Shown: positions 8,288 to 16,662 of the stretch, piece by piece | Position numbering within the stretch: the first letter of the stretch is position 1 | Layout: each line of letters begins with the position of its first letter | NCBI GenBank assembly: GCA_000512675.1 | Contig: AXCJ01000001.1 | Span: 244,501 to 308,500, forward strand | Length of the DNA stretch: 64,000 nt | Direction: 5' to 3' | From: Candidatus Xenolissoclinum pacificiensis L6 | GTDB lineage: Bacteria; Pseudomonadota; Alphaproteobacteria; Rickettsiales; Anaplasmataceae | Translations under genes and position numbers: made by a program | Notes under the pieces: generated by a model | The model's database searches: none | Seen by the model: the letters and a program-made list of their open reading frames with translations, nothing else | Told to the model about the DNA's origin: nothing

Positions 8288-9775
8288 TCAGTGTTTAAAA
8301 TGCCTAGTATTGGTAAAAATCATCGATATCCCCCTATCATTAGCTTCCTTTATAACTTCACTATCTTTTATAGAACCACCTGGTTGTATAATAGATGTTA
8401 TACCAAATTCATCAGCTTTTTCAACATTATCGGAAAAAGGAAAAAACGCATCTGAAGCTAAGACAGCTCCTTTTTCCGATTTTTGTAAAGCTATCATTAC
8501 ACTATCTATACGGCTCATTTGCCCCGCACCAATTCCAATAGTTTTCTTATCCTTTACCACAACTATCGCATTAGATTTTACATACTTACAGACCTTCCAA
8601 GCAAATTCCAAATCCTCTCTTTCACTTTCAGAAGGCTTATTATGCGTAACTTCTACAAAGTCTCTATACAAAGTTCTATCCGAAGTCTGCATTAAAAATC
8701 CATTAAAACAACTTCTAACATCATACTTACTTTCACCCATATATTCATATATAATAACCCTCATATTAGATTTTTTTTTCAAAACATCATATGCATCTTC
8801 ATCAATTCCAGGAACAAGAAGAACTTCTACAAAGTTAGTAATTAAATACTCCGCACAATTCTTATCAATGACTTTACTAAAAACAACTATACCACCAAAA
8901 CTACTATTTATATCACAATCTATTGATTTCTTATAAGCATCTAATATATTATCACTTCCAGCCACACCACAAGGATTGTTATGTTTAATAATCACAGATA
9001 CACAGCTCTTAGCAAATTCCCGAATTAGATGGTACCCTATCTCCATATCCAGAAGATTATTATAACTCAATTCTTTTCCTTGTATCTTCTTGAATGGCAA
9101 TTTATTTTTCGAAAAAAAAGAAGATGATTGATGCGGATTTTCTCCATATCTAAAATCGAACTGTTTTTCACAATCTAAAAACAATTCACTAAAAATTTTA
9201 TTTTGATCAGTAATATCTCTATCAAAGAAATGACTAATATGATTATCATAGTTCATAATCAACTTAAACGCCTTAGCTGCCAATTTTCTTCTTATGTCGA
9301 AATCAACATTTTCCGAACCCAGTATGATACCGTAATCGTTAGGATCTACTAAAACACATACATTCTTATAATTTTTAGCGGCTGCCCTAATAAGAGAAAC
9401 TCCTCCTATATCGATATTCTCTATAATTTCATCCAAATCAGCCTCTGAATCCATTACTTCCTTAAAAGGATATAAGTTACAAACAACTAAATCTATACAA
9501 GAAATATTATTATACTTAATCTCATTTTTATGTTTCTTTGGATCAGATAATATCCCACCAAAAACATTAGGATGTAATGTTTTAACTCTACCATCAAGAA
9601 TTTCTGGAAATCCTGTAAAATCACTTATATTTTGTGTTTTAATACCATTATCATTCAATGTTCTATAAGTACCAGTAGTAGTTATAATATCTACATTACT
9701 ATTTGATAGATACTTAGATAATAGTATAATATCTTTTTTATCTGTAACAGATATCAAGGCTCTTTTTATTTTCAT
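8288..9775 (-). CDS. purH: Bifunctional AICAR transformylase / IMP cyclohydrolase PurH
   Basis: PurH performs the last two steps of purine synthesis, from AICAR to IMP. The N-terminal cyclohydrolase domain starts KIKRALISVTDKKDI and has GRVKTLHPNVFGGIL. The C-terminal transformylase domain has the catalytic IIKHNNPCGVA and DAFFPFSDNVE, and it ends in the usual C-terminal tryptic-type residues FTNTRHFKH. The 495 residues are nearly full length (family about 510-530). It heads the string purH-mnhF-mnhG-MbhDE-mnhB-mnhC-purM and its start codon overlaps the fliQ stop. Confidence 0.96.
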   Translation of the reverse strand: MKIKRALISVTDKKDIILLSKYLSNSNVDIITTTGTYRTLNDNGIKTQNISDFTGFPEILDGRVKTLHPNVFGGILSDPKKHKNEIKYNNISCIDLVVCNLYPFKEVMDSEADLDEIIENIDIGGVSLIRAAAKNYKNVCVLVDPNDYGIILGSENVDFDIRRKLAAKAFKLIMNYDNHISHFFDRDITDQNKIFSELFLDCEKQFDFRYGENPHQSSSFFSKNKLPFKKIQGKELSYNNLLDMEIGYHLIREFAKSCVSVIIKHNNPCGVAGSDNILDAYKKSIDCDINSSFGGIVVFSKVIDKNCAEYLITNFVEVLLVPGIDEDAYDVLKKKSNMRVIIYEYMGESKYDVRSCFNGFLMQTSDRTLYRDFVEVTHNKPSESEREDLEFAWKVCKYVKSNAIVVVKDKKTIGIGAGQMSRIDSVMIALQKSEKGAVLASDAFFPFSDNVEKADEFGITSIIQPGGSIKDSEVIKEANDRGISMIFTNTRHFKH

Positions 9776-10038
9776 TATAAATTCCTTATTTTACCCATAA
9801 TAATAGCAGAAAAATCACCCATAGTTGTTGCCATAAAAGATATAAATATCAATATCGCAAAAAATACCACTACTATCTTTGGGATAAACGTTAAAGTTGC
9901 TTCATTAATTTGAGTTAAAGCTTGTATCAAAGAAACGAATAAACCAACAATCATTGCTGATATTATAATTGGAGAAGATACTTTGATTAAGACCCAAATA
10001 GCCTCCCTAGAAATATCAAGAATCTCTAAACTTTGCAT
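9775..10038 (-). CDS. fliQ: Flagellar export apparatus protein FliQ
   Basis: FliQ is a two-helix membrane protein of the flagellar type III export gate. The core SREAIWVLIKVSSPII-x-x-AMIVGLFVSLIQALTQINEATLTFIPK is the family signature, with the second helix at the C-terminal side. I chose the ATG at 10038 (87 residues, MQSLEILDIS) because it matches the usual length of about 89 and has GAGAA seven bases upstream. An ATG at 10095 would add 19 residues inside gshB. With either start it overlaps the gshB end. It stands apart from the other flagellar genes at 38-41.8 kb. The homologous SctS of injectisomes is the main alternative. Confidence 0.88.
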   Translation of the reverse strand: MQSLEILDISREAIWVLIKVSSPIIISAMIVGLFVSLIQALTQINEATLTFIPKIVVVFFAILIFISFMATTMGDFSAIIMGKIRNL

Positions 10039-10948
10039 ATAATTTCTCAAAACAATCCCAAGATATCTTCTCAGAAGATATACCATATAAATCATTAATC
10101 TGATATAAACCCATAGGTGAAGTTACATTAATTTCTATCAAATTATCATCACCAATTATATCTATACCTGCAAAATTTATACCTTGTTCCTTCAAGAACA
10201 ATGATACTTTCTTACATAACATAATAGTTTTTTCAGAAAGATTTACTCTATAACAACGCCCCCCTACATGTATATTATTAATAATATCTCCTGCTTTATC
10301 TCTTTTAAAAAACCCTAAAATTTCTCCATCTAGTAATAATACTCTTATATCTCCCTCAATTCTAGATAAAGGATCATACTTTTGAATCAAAAAAGGAGAG
10401 TTATATCTTTCATTAAATATCTTTAAAATACTTTTCAAAGATGGATAATCTTCATTTAAAAAAATTATACTATCTCCCCCAAAACTATACAATGGTTTTA
10501 CAATAACATCTTGATTTTCTCGTATAAAATCAACAATAACGTCAATTCTTTCAGATATTATGGTTGGAGTACTATAAAAAGGAAATATTTTCTCAGGACT
10601 ATTCAATATACTAATAGGATCATTTATGAACATGGTATTTATACTTCTTAATAAGTACAAATATGTAATATATCTAGAATCAAAAGGAGGATCTTTTCTA
10701 ATAAAAACTATATCATACTCATCTAGAGTAATGGTATTATGATAGGATTCAAAAACAATACTATCATAGTTAACACTGATGACTTTTTTAGAAATTGTAT
10801 AAGTTATATTATTTTTAACATAAATACCTCCACATTCAACTACATAGTTAGAATAACCTCTTATCAAACTCTCTTTTAATAATAGAACTGTATTATCCGT
10901 TTTTACATCAATATTCCGATCTATAAAAAATAAAACCCTTCTAATCAT
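10016..10948 (-). CDS. gshB: Glutathione synthase GshB
   Basis: An ATP-grasp ligase that adds glycine to gamma-glutamylcysteine. The N-terminal half has FIRKDPPFDSRYITYLYLL and INDPISILNSPEK, typical of prokaryotic glutathione synthase. The ATP-grasp part has VIVKPLYSFGGDSIIFL, VLLLDGEILGFFKR, and the metal site LIEINVTSPMG. The ATG at 10948 (MIRRVLFFIDRN) fits the family better than an in-frame GTG at 10954. The gene overlaps the BON lipoprotein stop at its 5' end and the fliQ start at its 3' end. Confidence 0.92.
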   Translation of the reverse strand: MIRRVLFFIDRNIDVKTDNTVLLLKESLIRGYSNYVVECGGIYVKNNITYTISKKVISVNYDSIVFESYHNTITLDEYDIVFIRKDPPFDSRYITYLYLLRSINTMFINDPISILNSPEKIFPFYSTPTIISERIDVIVDFIRENQDVIVKPLYSFGGDSIIFLNEDYPSLKSILKIFNERYNSPFLIQKYDPLSRIEGDIRVLLLDGEILGFFKRDKAGDIINNIHVGGRCYRVNLSEKTIMLCKKVSLFLKEQGINFAGIDIIGDDNLIEINVTSPMGLYQINDLYGISSEKISWDCFEKLYAKFRDS

Positions 10949-11510
10949 AATCACTAATATCTAGTATAACAAAGCTTATAACATTCTTAACACCACCTAT
11001 CTCTTTTAATACATTAATTGTTTTATTTAAGTCATCTTTTCCCTTAGATATTCCCATCAAATAAACAATACCATCAACTGTTTCAGTATAATAAATAGAA
11101 TATAAAGAGGATATAACATCTAATGTTGCTCTAATTTTCATATTCAAAAACTCATCATTTCTATAAGAATCTTTTTTATTTAATACATCTATATTATTTA
11201 TAATATTTAATACTCCTTTTACTTTCCAAACTAACATAGATATATTTAATCTTTCTTCTATTGTTATCACATTACCTTTTAAAAAAACTATATTATTTAA
11301 AACGTAATATTCTATATTTTTAATATTATTTTCTAAAAAAATATAATCTATATTTTTAACTATACTATCTTTTGTAACATCTTGAATTACAGATATCTTT
11401 TGATCAGGAACATCTTGAACTATACTAATAGCGGTCAACCCAAAAGCTCCTCCTACAATAACAGTAGGACTACAAGAAGTAATAAGTAAGATAATGAAAA
11501 TATAAAACAT
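10941..11510 (-). CDS. BON-domain lipoprotein (OsmY-like)
   Basis: 189 residues. A short hydrophobic leader ends in LLITSC, a lipobox placing the lipidated cysteine at about residue 13, and is followed by a glycine-rich turn. Two BON-type repeats follow (about 50-110 and 115-187), with the characteristic Y-x-x-x-x-x-x-x-LKG alternation seen in YVLNNIVFLKGNV and TVDGIVYLMGIS. BON proteins bind membranes and are thought to stabilise the envelope. Its ATG overlaps the hemE stop codon (TAATG), so it is coupled to hemE. Confidence 0.8.
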   Translation of the reverse strand: MFYIFIILLITSCSPTVIVGGAFGLTAISIVQDVPDQKISVIQDVTKDSIVKNIDYIFLENNIKNIEYYVLNNIVFLKGNVITIEERLNISMLVWKVKGVLNIINNIDVLNKKDSYRNDEFLNMKIRATLDVISSLYSIYYTETVDGIVYLMGISKGKDDLNKTINVLKEIGGVKNVISFVILDISDYD

Positions 11511-12499
11511 TATCTTATAGATTTAAAAAAATCTACTGCATACAAAACATTTTCCTCCTTAGTATTCTTTAATACACCATGTCCTAAATTAAAAATAAAA
11601 GGTTCAGAACATAAATTATCATGTATATGCTGAATTCTTTCTTTTATCATATTCTTAGATCCATAACAGAGCAAGTAAGGATCTAAATTACCTTGTATAT
11701 AGCAATATTTTTGTAAATTATTTTTTACCCATTTAAGACTCATGCAACTATCAATACTAATAATATTAATATTAGTATTTTTAACATAATCTTCATATAA
11801 TAAACCGGAAAATTTAGGAAATCCTATTACTTGTATATCTCCTTTTAAATTATTAATAATCTTAAAAGTTGGTTCTATAACCCATTTTTTGTATAATTGC
11901 TCAGATAAAACTCCTGAAAAGGAATCAAACAATTGTAATACCTTAATACCCGCATTAATTTGTTTTTGTAAGTATATTATAGTATTTTCTATAAAAATAT
12001 TTATTATTTTAGAATACTCCTCTGTTCTACTATAGAGATATTCATGTACTTTAAACATCTTAAAAGGATTTATATTAGAACCTTCTATTAAAAAACATGA
12101 TAGAGTAAAAGGAGATCCTGCAAAACCTATAAGTACCTTATCTTCACTTAAAAATTGTTTTATATGTAATATTGCATCTATAACAAAATTTGTTTTTTGA
12201 TGAAACCTTTCCATATCATAATTTTCTAGAATAATTTTTTTGGCATTTATAATTGGTCCATAATTTTTTTTAAAAATTACTTCATATCCTAAAGCATCTA
12301 ATAAAACTAGTATGTCTGAAAATAATATAGCAGCATCAAAATCAAATTTCTTGATTGGCTGTAAAGTTATTTCACAAGCAATTTCGGGAGTATAACATTT
12401 TTCAAGAAAACTCAAATTTATATTATTATATTCTTTCATATATCTACCAGCTTGTCGCATAAACCATATAGGTTTTTTGTTTTTATCGAAAAATTTCAT
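11510..12499 (-). CDS. hemE: Uroporphyrinogen decarboxylase HemE
   Basis: HemE decarboxylates uroporphyrinogen III to coproporphyrinogen III in heme synthesis. The family signature PIWFMRQAGRYMKEY lies at residues 10-24, followed by DAAILFSDILV with the catalytic Asp, GFAGSPFTLSCFLIEG, and a C-terminal FNLGHGVLKNT. It has 329 residues, slightly short of the usual 340-350. In several alphaproteobacteria hemE flanks the chromosome origin, and here the 294 bases upstream of its start hold a DnaA-box cluster. Confidence 0.95.
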   Translation of the reverse strand: MKFFDKNKKPIWFMRQAGRYMKEYNNINLSFLEKCYTPEIACEITLQPIKKFDFDAAILFSDILVLLDALGYEVIFKKNYGPIINAKKIILENYDMERFHQKTNFVIDAILHIKQFLSEDKVLIGFAGSPFTLSCFLIEGSNINPFKMFKVHEYLYSRTEEYSKIINIFIENTIIYLQKQINAGIKVLQLFDSFSGVLSEQLYKKWVIEPTFKIINNLKGDIQVIGFPKFSGLLYEDYVKNTNINIISIDSCMSLKWVKNNLQKYCYIQGNLDPYLLCYGSKNMIKERIQHIHDNLCSEPFIFNLGHGVLKNTKEENVLYAVDFFKSIR

Positions 12500-12793
12500 T
12501 CTACTATATATAACATTGATATTTATTATAATAATTATATTGAATATTATGTATGTGGATAAGATATTTTCACATATTATCGATATTGATAACTTGTTTT
12601 AGAAACTCAAAATTTTGTGGAAAAATACCTAAACTTTAGGATATACAGATGTTTAAAATGTGGATAAATTGTTTATAAGTGTGGATAACTAGATGTTAAA
12701 TAAAAATAATAAATGTGGAAAATATTTTTAAAAAATGTTCAAAACTAAGAAAATATGAAGATTAGTAAGATTTAAACATGTTATGAACTTTTT
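12500..12793. other. Probable chromosomal replication origin (oriC)
   Basis: A gene-free gap between the hemE start and the dusB stop. It contains three exact DnaA boxes TGTGGATAA and two near-matches TGTGGAAAA, all in the same orientation. Next to hemE lies an almost pure A/T stretch (about 12502-12553) that could serve as the unwinding element. HemE-adjacent origins are established in Caulobacter and in Rickettsiales. Genes to the left are nearly all transcribed leftward, away from this point. Base composition of the plus strand also appears to shift here, from A/C-leaning to T/G-leaning. I judged that by eye, without a computed skew. Confidence 0.78.
12554..12722 (-). promoter_or_regulatory. 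Cluster of five DnaA boxes
   Basis: On the plus strand TGTGGATAA, the complement of the consensus TTATCCACA, occurs at 12554-12562, 12659-12667 and 12680-12688. TGTGGAAAA occurs at 12616-12624 and 12714-12722. The second and third exact boxes are 21 bases apart, two helical turns, which would place bound DnaA on the same face. Finding three exact 9-mers in 135 bases is far beyond chance even in AT-rich DNA. Confidence 0.85.
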
Positions 12794-13762
12794 TTAAACA
12801 AAAAATGAATTTATTTTTTCTATTACAGAAATATGACAATTATCTTTTGATATATCCAGCTTAAATTTTGCTGAATTTTTGAGAGAATTTGAGTACCAAA
12901 ATAAATGTTTTCTTGAGATTTTTATACCATAGTCTTTACCATAAAAGTCCAACATCATATTAAAGTGTTTTATTATTGTTTCTCTTTTTTTTAATATAGG
13001 TATAGAATTATCACTTTTTTTGTTTTTAAAAAATTGTGTTATTTCATCTATTAACCAAGGATTTCCATATGTTGCTCTACCTATCATTACACCATCTGCT
13101 TGAGATTCTTTTAACGCCTTTTCAGCATCTTCTTTTGTTTTTATATCGCCATTAACTATTACTGGAATGTTTACTTTATCTTTGACTTTTTTTATAAATG
13201 ACCAGTCTGCTTTTCCTTTAAACATTTGACATCTAGTTCTACCGTGTATTGTTATCATTTGTATACCAGATTCTTCTGCTATTTTTGCTAATAAAGGAGC
13301 ATTTAAGGAATTGTGATCCCATCCCATTCTCATTTTTAAAGTAACAGGTATTTTTACAGCTTGTACAGTTTTTTTTATTATATCACAAGCTTTAATAGGA
13401 TCTTTCATTAATGCTGATCCTGCATATCCATTAACTACTTTTCTAACTGGACATCCAAAATTAATATCAATCATTGATGAACCATTATCTTCATGTAATT
13501 TTGCAGCTTCTCCCATTATATGAGGGTCATGTCCTGTAAGTTGAACTGCTTCAAATCCTTTGAAAGGGGTTTTTTTTGCTTTTTTAAACATATCTTCTGT
13601 TTTTCTAACTGTAGCATCACTAACTATCATCTCTGAAATAAGTAAATCAGCACCTATTTCCTTAACTATAGATCTAAATGGGTAATCGGTAACTCCAGAT
13701 AAAGGAGCCAGTATAACATTATCTATGAGACTATTACCAATTTTTATTTTTTTATAAAGCAT
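12794..13762 (-). CDS. dusB: tRNA-dihydrouridine synthase DusB
   Basis: A flavoenzyme that reduces uridines in the tRNA D-loop. The TIM barrel starts [19 protein letters not shown] and has ISEMIVSDA. The active-site strand is [12 protein letters not shown] with the catalytic cysteine, followed by [25 protein letters not shown]-x-x-x-x-GKADW and IVNGDI-x-x-x-x-DA. At 322 residues it is full length. It transcribes toward the putative origin, which is unusual for a neighbouring housekeeping gene on that side. Confidence 0.95.
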   Translation of the reverse strand: MLYKKIKIGNSLIDNVILAPLSGVTDYPFRSIVKEIGADLLISEMIVSDATVRKTEDMFKKAKKTPFKGFEAVQLTGHDPHIMGEAAKLHEDNGSSMIDINFGCPVRKVVNGYAGSALMKDPIKACDIIKKTVQAVKIPVTLKMRMGWDHNSLNAPLLAKIAEESGIQMITIHGRTRCQMFKGKADWSFIKKVKDKVNIPVIVNGDIKTKEDAEKALKESQADGVMIGRATYGNPWLIDEITQFFKNKKSDNSIPILKKRETIIKHFNMMLDFYGKDYGIKISRKHLFWYSNSLKNSAKFKLDISKDNCHISVIEKINSFFV

Positions 13763-13835
13763 TTATTTTTGTAATAAAGTGATCTTCATAATGATACAAT
13801 GTATAAAGTATTTTTTCAAAAATATTAACAATATA

Positions 13836-14570
13836 GTGAGATATAAAATAATTATTGAATATAAAGGTATAGGTTATTATGGTTGGCAAAAACAGAAAGA
13901 AATTAAGCCTACGATACAGGAAACAGTTGAGAAAGCATTAGGATTTTTATTTAATGAACCTATAGTACTATTTGTAGCTGGCAGAACAGATGCATCTGTT
14001 CATGCGTTGCACCAGGTTGCTCATTTTGATTCTAATAAAGAGTATTCTGTTAATACAGTAAAAAATGCTACAAATTTTTATTTAAAGAACTCTAATATAG
14101 TATGTTTAAATGTTAATATAGTGTCATCAGATTTTCATGCTCGTTTTTCTGTAAAGCAAAAATCTTATGTTTACTATCTTTTTAATCGAAAAGATAGAAT
14201 GACTATATACAAGGACTTAGCATGGCATGTTTCAAGTACTCTTGATATGGAACGTATGAGAAAAGAACTCTCTTTTTTTGAGGGATATCATGATTTTACT
14301 AGTTTTTGTTCATTAGAATGTGATAAACAAAATAAAAATAGAACTATAGATTTTACGTCATTGAATGTTTACGATAATCAAATATTTATACGTTTTTATG
14401 CTAAATCCTTTTTACACAATCAGATTAGAATAATGGTTGGAACTTTAGTTGATATATCATTGAATAGATTAAATGATTCTATAGAAAATATTCTAAAATA
14501 CAAAGATAGGAGAAAAGCTGGTGTCACTGCTCCAGCACATGGCTTATATTTAGAAAATATTAAATATTAA
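13836..14570 (+). CDS. truA: tRNA pseudouridine(38-40) synthase TruA
   Basis: TruA isomerises uridines 38-40 in the anticodon stem of many tRNAs. The sequence VRYKIIIEYKGIGYYGWQKQ is the normal N-terminus of the family. I therefore chose the GTG at 13836 (244 residues) over an ATG at 13791 or a GTG at 13779, which would add a non-conserved lead. The catalytic aspartate lies in AGRTDASVHALHQVAHF, with FHARFS and the C-terminal HNQIRIMVGTLVDI also conserved. A decayed duplicate of its last 63 bases lies downstream. Confidence 0.93.
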   Translation: MRYKIIIEYKGIGYYGWQKQKEIKPTIQETVEKALGFLFNEPIVLFVAGRTDASVHALHQVAHFDSNKEYSVNTVKNATNFYLKNSNIVCLNVNIVSSDFHARFSVKQKSYVYYLFNRKDRMTIYKDLAWHVSSTLDMERMRKELSFFEGYHDFTSFCSLECDKQNKNRTIDFTSLNVYDNQIFIRFYAKSFLHNQIRIMVGTLVDISLNRLNDSIENILKYKDRRKAGVTAPAHGLYLENIKY

Positions 14571-14631
14571 TTTTATATATTAATAAAATTATTTACCTTT
14601 TAAAGTTATTGATTGTATTATGATAGAATAT

Positions 14632-14694
14632 ATAGGAAAATCTGGTGTTACTTCTTGATCATATAGCTTATACTTAAATAGTATTAAATATTGA
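14632..14694 (+). repeat. Degenerate tandem duplicate of the truA 3' end
   Basis: Aligned without gaps to the last 63 bases of truA (14508-14570), this segment matches at 47 of 63 positions by hand count. It still reads as the truA C-terminus in frame (GKSGVT... and ...YLNSIKY then stop), except for one internal TGA. The final TGA of the relic is only one base out of register with the rnhA start TTG, so rnhA begins within the relic's last codons. It looks like an old local duplication drifting toward loss. Confidence 0.7.
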
Positions 14695-15197
14695 CTGTTG
14701 ATTTGGAAAGAAATATAGAAATATTTACTGATGGTTCTTGTTCAGGTAATCCTGGAATTGGAGGATGGGGTTTTATCATTTTATCTCAGGAAAAAGAATA
14801 TAGATTATCAGGAGCGGAAAAAGATACGACTAACAATAGAATGGAAATGATCGCTGTTATTGAGGGGTTATCTTTTATAGATAAAAATTTTGATCAATCT
14901 GTTAAAATAAGAGTGAATACTGATAGTACTTATCTTAAAAATGGTATTGTGTCTTGGATAAAAAAATGGAAAGTAAACAATTGGAAAACATCCAATAAAA
15001 CAGATGTTAAAAACAGGGATTTATGGGTAAAATTAGACTATTTGAATAGTTTGCTCTGTGTAGAATGGTTTTGGGTAAAAGGTCATTCTGATAATAAATA
15101 TAATAATAAAGCTGATAGTCTAGCTAGAGAAGCATGTGAAAAGTTAATGAGAGATGAGATTATATCTGATACTATGGATGAAGATGGAGTTTTTTAA
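14691..15197 (+). CDS. rnhA: Ribonuclease HI
   Basis: Degrades the RNA strand of RNA-DNA hybrids, for example primers and R-loops. Conserved blocks are IFTDGSCSGNPG (first catalytic Asp), TTNNRMEMIAVIEGL (Glu), VNTDSTYLKNGI (Asp) and WVKGHSDNKYNNKADSLA (catalytic His loop and final Asp). At 168 residues it is slightly longer than the usual 150-155 because of a C-terminal tail. No ATG is available; TTG at 14691 or 14703 must serve. It overlaps pyrC by 20 bases. Confidence 0.93.
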   Translation: MTVDLERNIEIFTDGSCSGNPGIGGWGFIILSQEKEYRLSGAEKDTTNNRMEMIAVIEGLSFIDKNFDQSVKIRVNTDSTYLKNGIVSWIKKWKVNNWKTSNKTDVKNRDLWVKLDYLNSLLCVEWFWVKGHSDNKYNNKADSLAREACEKLMRDEIISDTMDEDGVF

Positions 15198-16533
15198 GTA
15201 TAATAATAAGTCTAGTAGTAATATTATATATATAAATGCTAGAATAGTTGATCCGGAAACAGAATTAGATATAAAATCTGGTTTCTTAATAACAGATTGT
15301 GATAAAATATTACATTTTTCAGAGGGTCAACCTGATGATTTGTCTGAATTTGATGATTGTATAGATTGTAAAGGTAATTTATTGATACCAGGATTGATAG
15401 ATGTTCATGTTCATTTTAGAGATCCAGGAGATACTAATAAAGAGGATATTATAACAGGAACAAAAGCAGCTGCAGCAGGAGGTGTTACTACGGTTGTATG
15501 TCAACCTAATACTGTTCCTACCATTAGTACTGTGGATGTTTTGAATTATGTTTTAAATAAAGGTAAACAAGAAGGTTATGTTAAGGTAGAATCTTATGCA
15601 TCAGTTACTCGAGATGGTAATGGTTTGACAGATATGCAAAGCTTATATGATGAAGGTGCAGTTGGTTTTACAGATGATGGTTTACCAGTAATGAACCCTT
15701 TTTTAATGCAACAAGCTTTTAAGTATTCTGCTATATTGGATGTTCCAATTGCACAACATGCTGAGGATTTATATTTATCGAATAAGGGATGTATAAATTA
15801 TGGGTATGCTTCTAATAAACTAAATGTTTTCGGAATTCCTGAAAGTGCTGAATCTACTATGATATCTAGAGATATTATACTCTTGGAAGAGTATAATAAA
15901 TTTGCTATACAAGATCAATATAATGCGAGATATCATGTTTTACATATTTCTTCTGTATCTGGAGTCGAAAATGTTATTCTTGCAAGGAAAAAGGGATTAA
16001 ATGTGACTTGTGAGGTTACTCCACATCATTTGTTGTTGAATGACAGTTTTTTCTTTGATAAGAAAAATTATATATCTATAGGAAAAGTTAATCCTCCAAT
16101 AAGAAATGAAGAAACAAGGATGTTTTTAGTTGAATCTTTGAAGAATAATGATATTGATATAATAGCTTCTGATCATGCTCCTCATGATTGTCATTCTAAA
16201 AAACAAACATTAGATCAAGCTCCTTTTGGTATGATAGGATTGGAGACTATGTTACCATTGATGTTGTCATTTTATCATAATAATATTATTGGTATATTTG
16301 ATTTGTTAAAAAAAATGACTATAAATCCTGCAAAATTAATAAAAAGTGATGCTGGTCGCATATCTATTGGAGCTCCTGCCGATCTAGTATTAATAGATTT
16401 AAATTCAGAATATATTATAGATAGTCGATATATGGTTAGTAAATCTAAAAATACTCCTTTCCAAAACAGAAAGGTAAAGGGAAAAATATTGTTTACTATT
16501 GTGGATGGTAATATGGTTTTTTATAATATGTAA
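15178..16533 (+). CDS. pyrC: Dihydroorotase PyrC (class I)
   Basis: A zinc amidohydrolase that converts carbamoyl-aspartate to dihydroorotate in pyrimidine synthesis. Metal-binding HVHFRDPG, AGGVTTVVCQPNT, FTDDGLPV, HISSVSG, CEVTPHHL and the catalytic ASDHAPH are all present. I prefer the ATG at 15178, near the family start of IIYINARIVDP, to the first in-frame ATG at 15154, which lies further inside rnhA. The product is then about 451 residues. Another usable ATG is at 15184. It is coupled with rnhA upstream. Confidence 0.94.
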   Translation: MKMEFFKYNNKSSSNIIYINARIVDPETELDIKSGFLITDCDKILHFSEGQPDDLSEFDDCIDCKGNLLIPGLIDVHVHFRDPGDTNKEDIITGTKAAAAGGVTTVVCQPNTVPTISTVDVLNYVLNKGKQEGYVKVESYASVTRDGNGLTDMQSLYDEGAVGFTDDGLPVMNPFLMQQAFKYSAILDVPIAQHAEDLYLSNKGCINYGYASNKLNVFGIPESAESTMISRDIILLEEYNKFAIQDQYNARYHVLHISSVSGVENVILARKKGLNVTCEVTPHHLLLNDSFFFDKKNYISIGKVNPPIRNEETRMFLVESLKNNDIDIIASDHAPHDCHSKKQTLDQAPFGMIGLETMLPLMLSFYHNNIIGIFDLLKKMTINPAKLIKSDAGRISIGAPADLVLIDLNSEYIIDSRYMVSKSKNTPFQNRKVKGKILFTIVDGNMVFYNM

Positions 16534-16662
16534 TTTTACGTATTAATTTTAGGATTATTTTTTATTAGTAATATATATGGAATATTTGAGACTATATATT
16601 GTGTTATTATCAATAGCTTTTATAGATATGTATAAGGGTAATATTGTATAATTCATTTCTTG

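Noticed and set aside
8310-8936. A 208-codon plus-strand open frame.
   Set aside because: Antisense shadow of purH with no protein-like motifs.
16577-16651. A 24-codon open frame after pyrC (MEYLRLYIVLLSIAFIDMYKGNIV), reminiscent of part of PlsY.
   Set aside because: Too short, no ribosome site, and the resemblance to a PlsY helix is weak; pyrC-plsY order in relatives could bias the reading.
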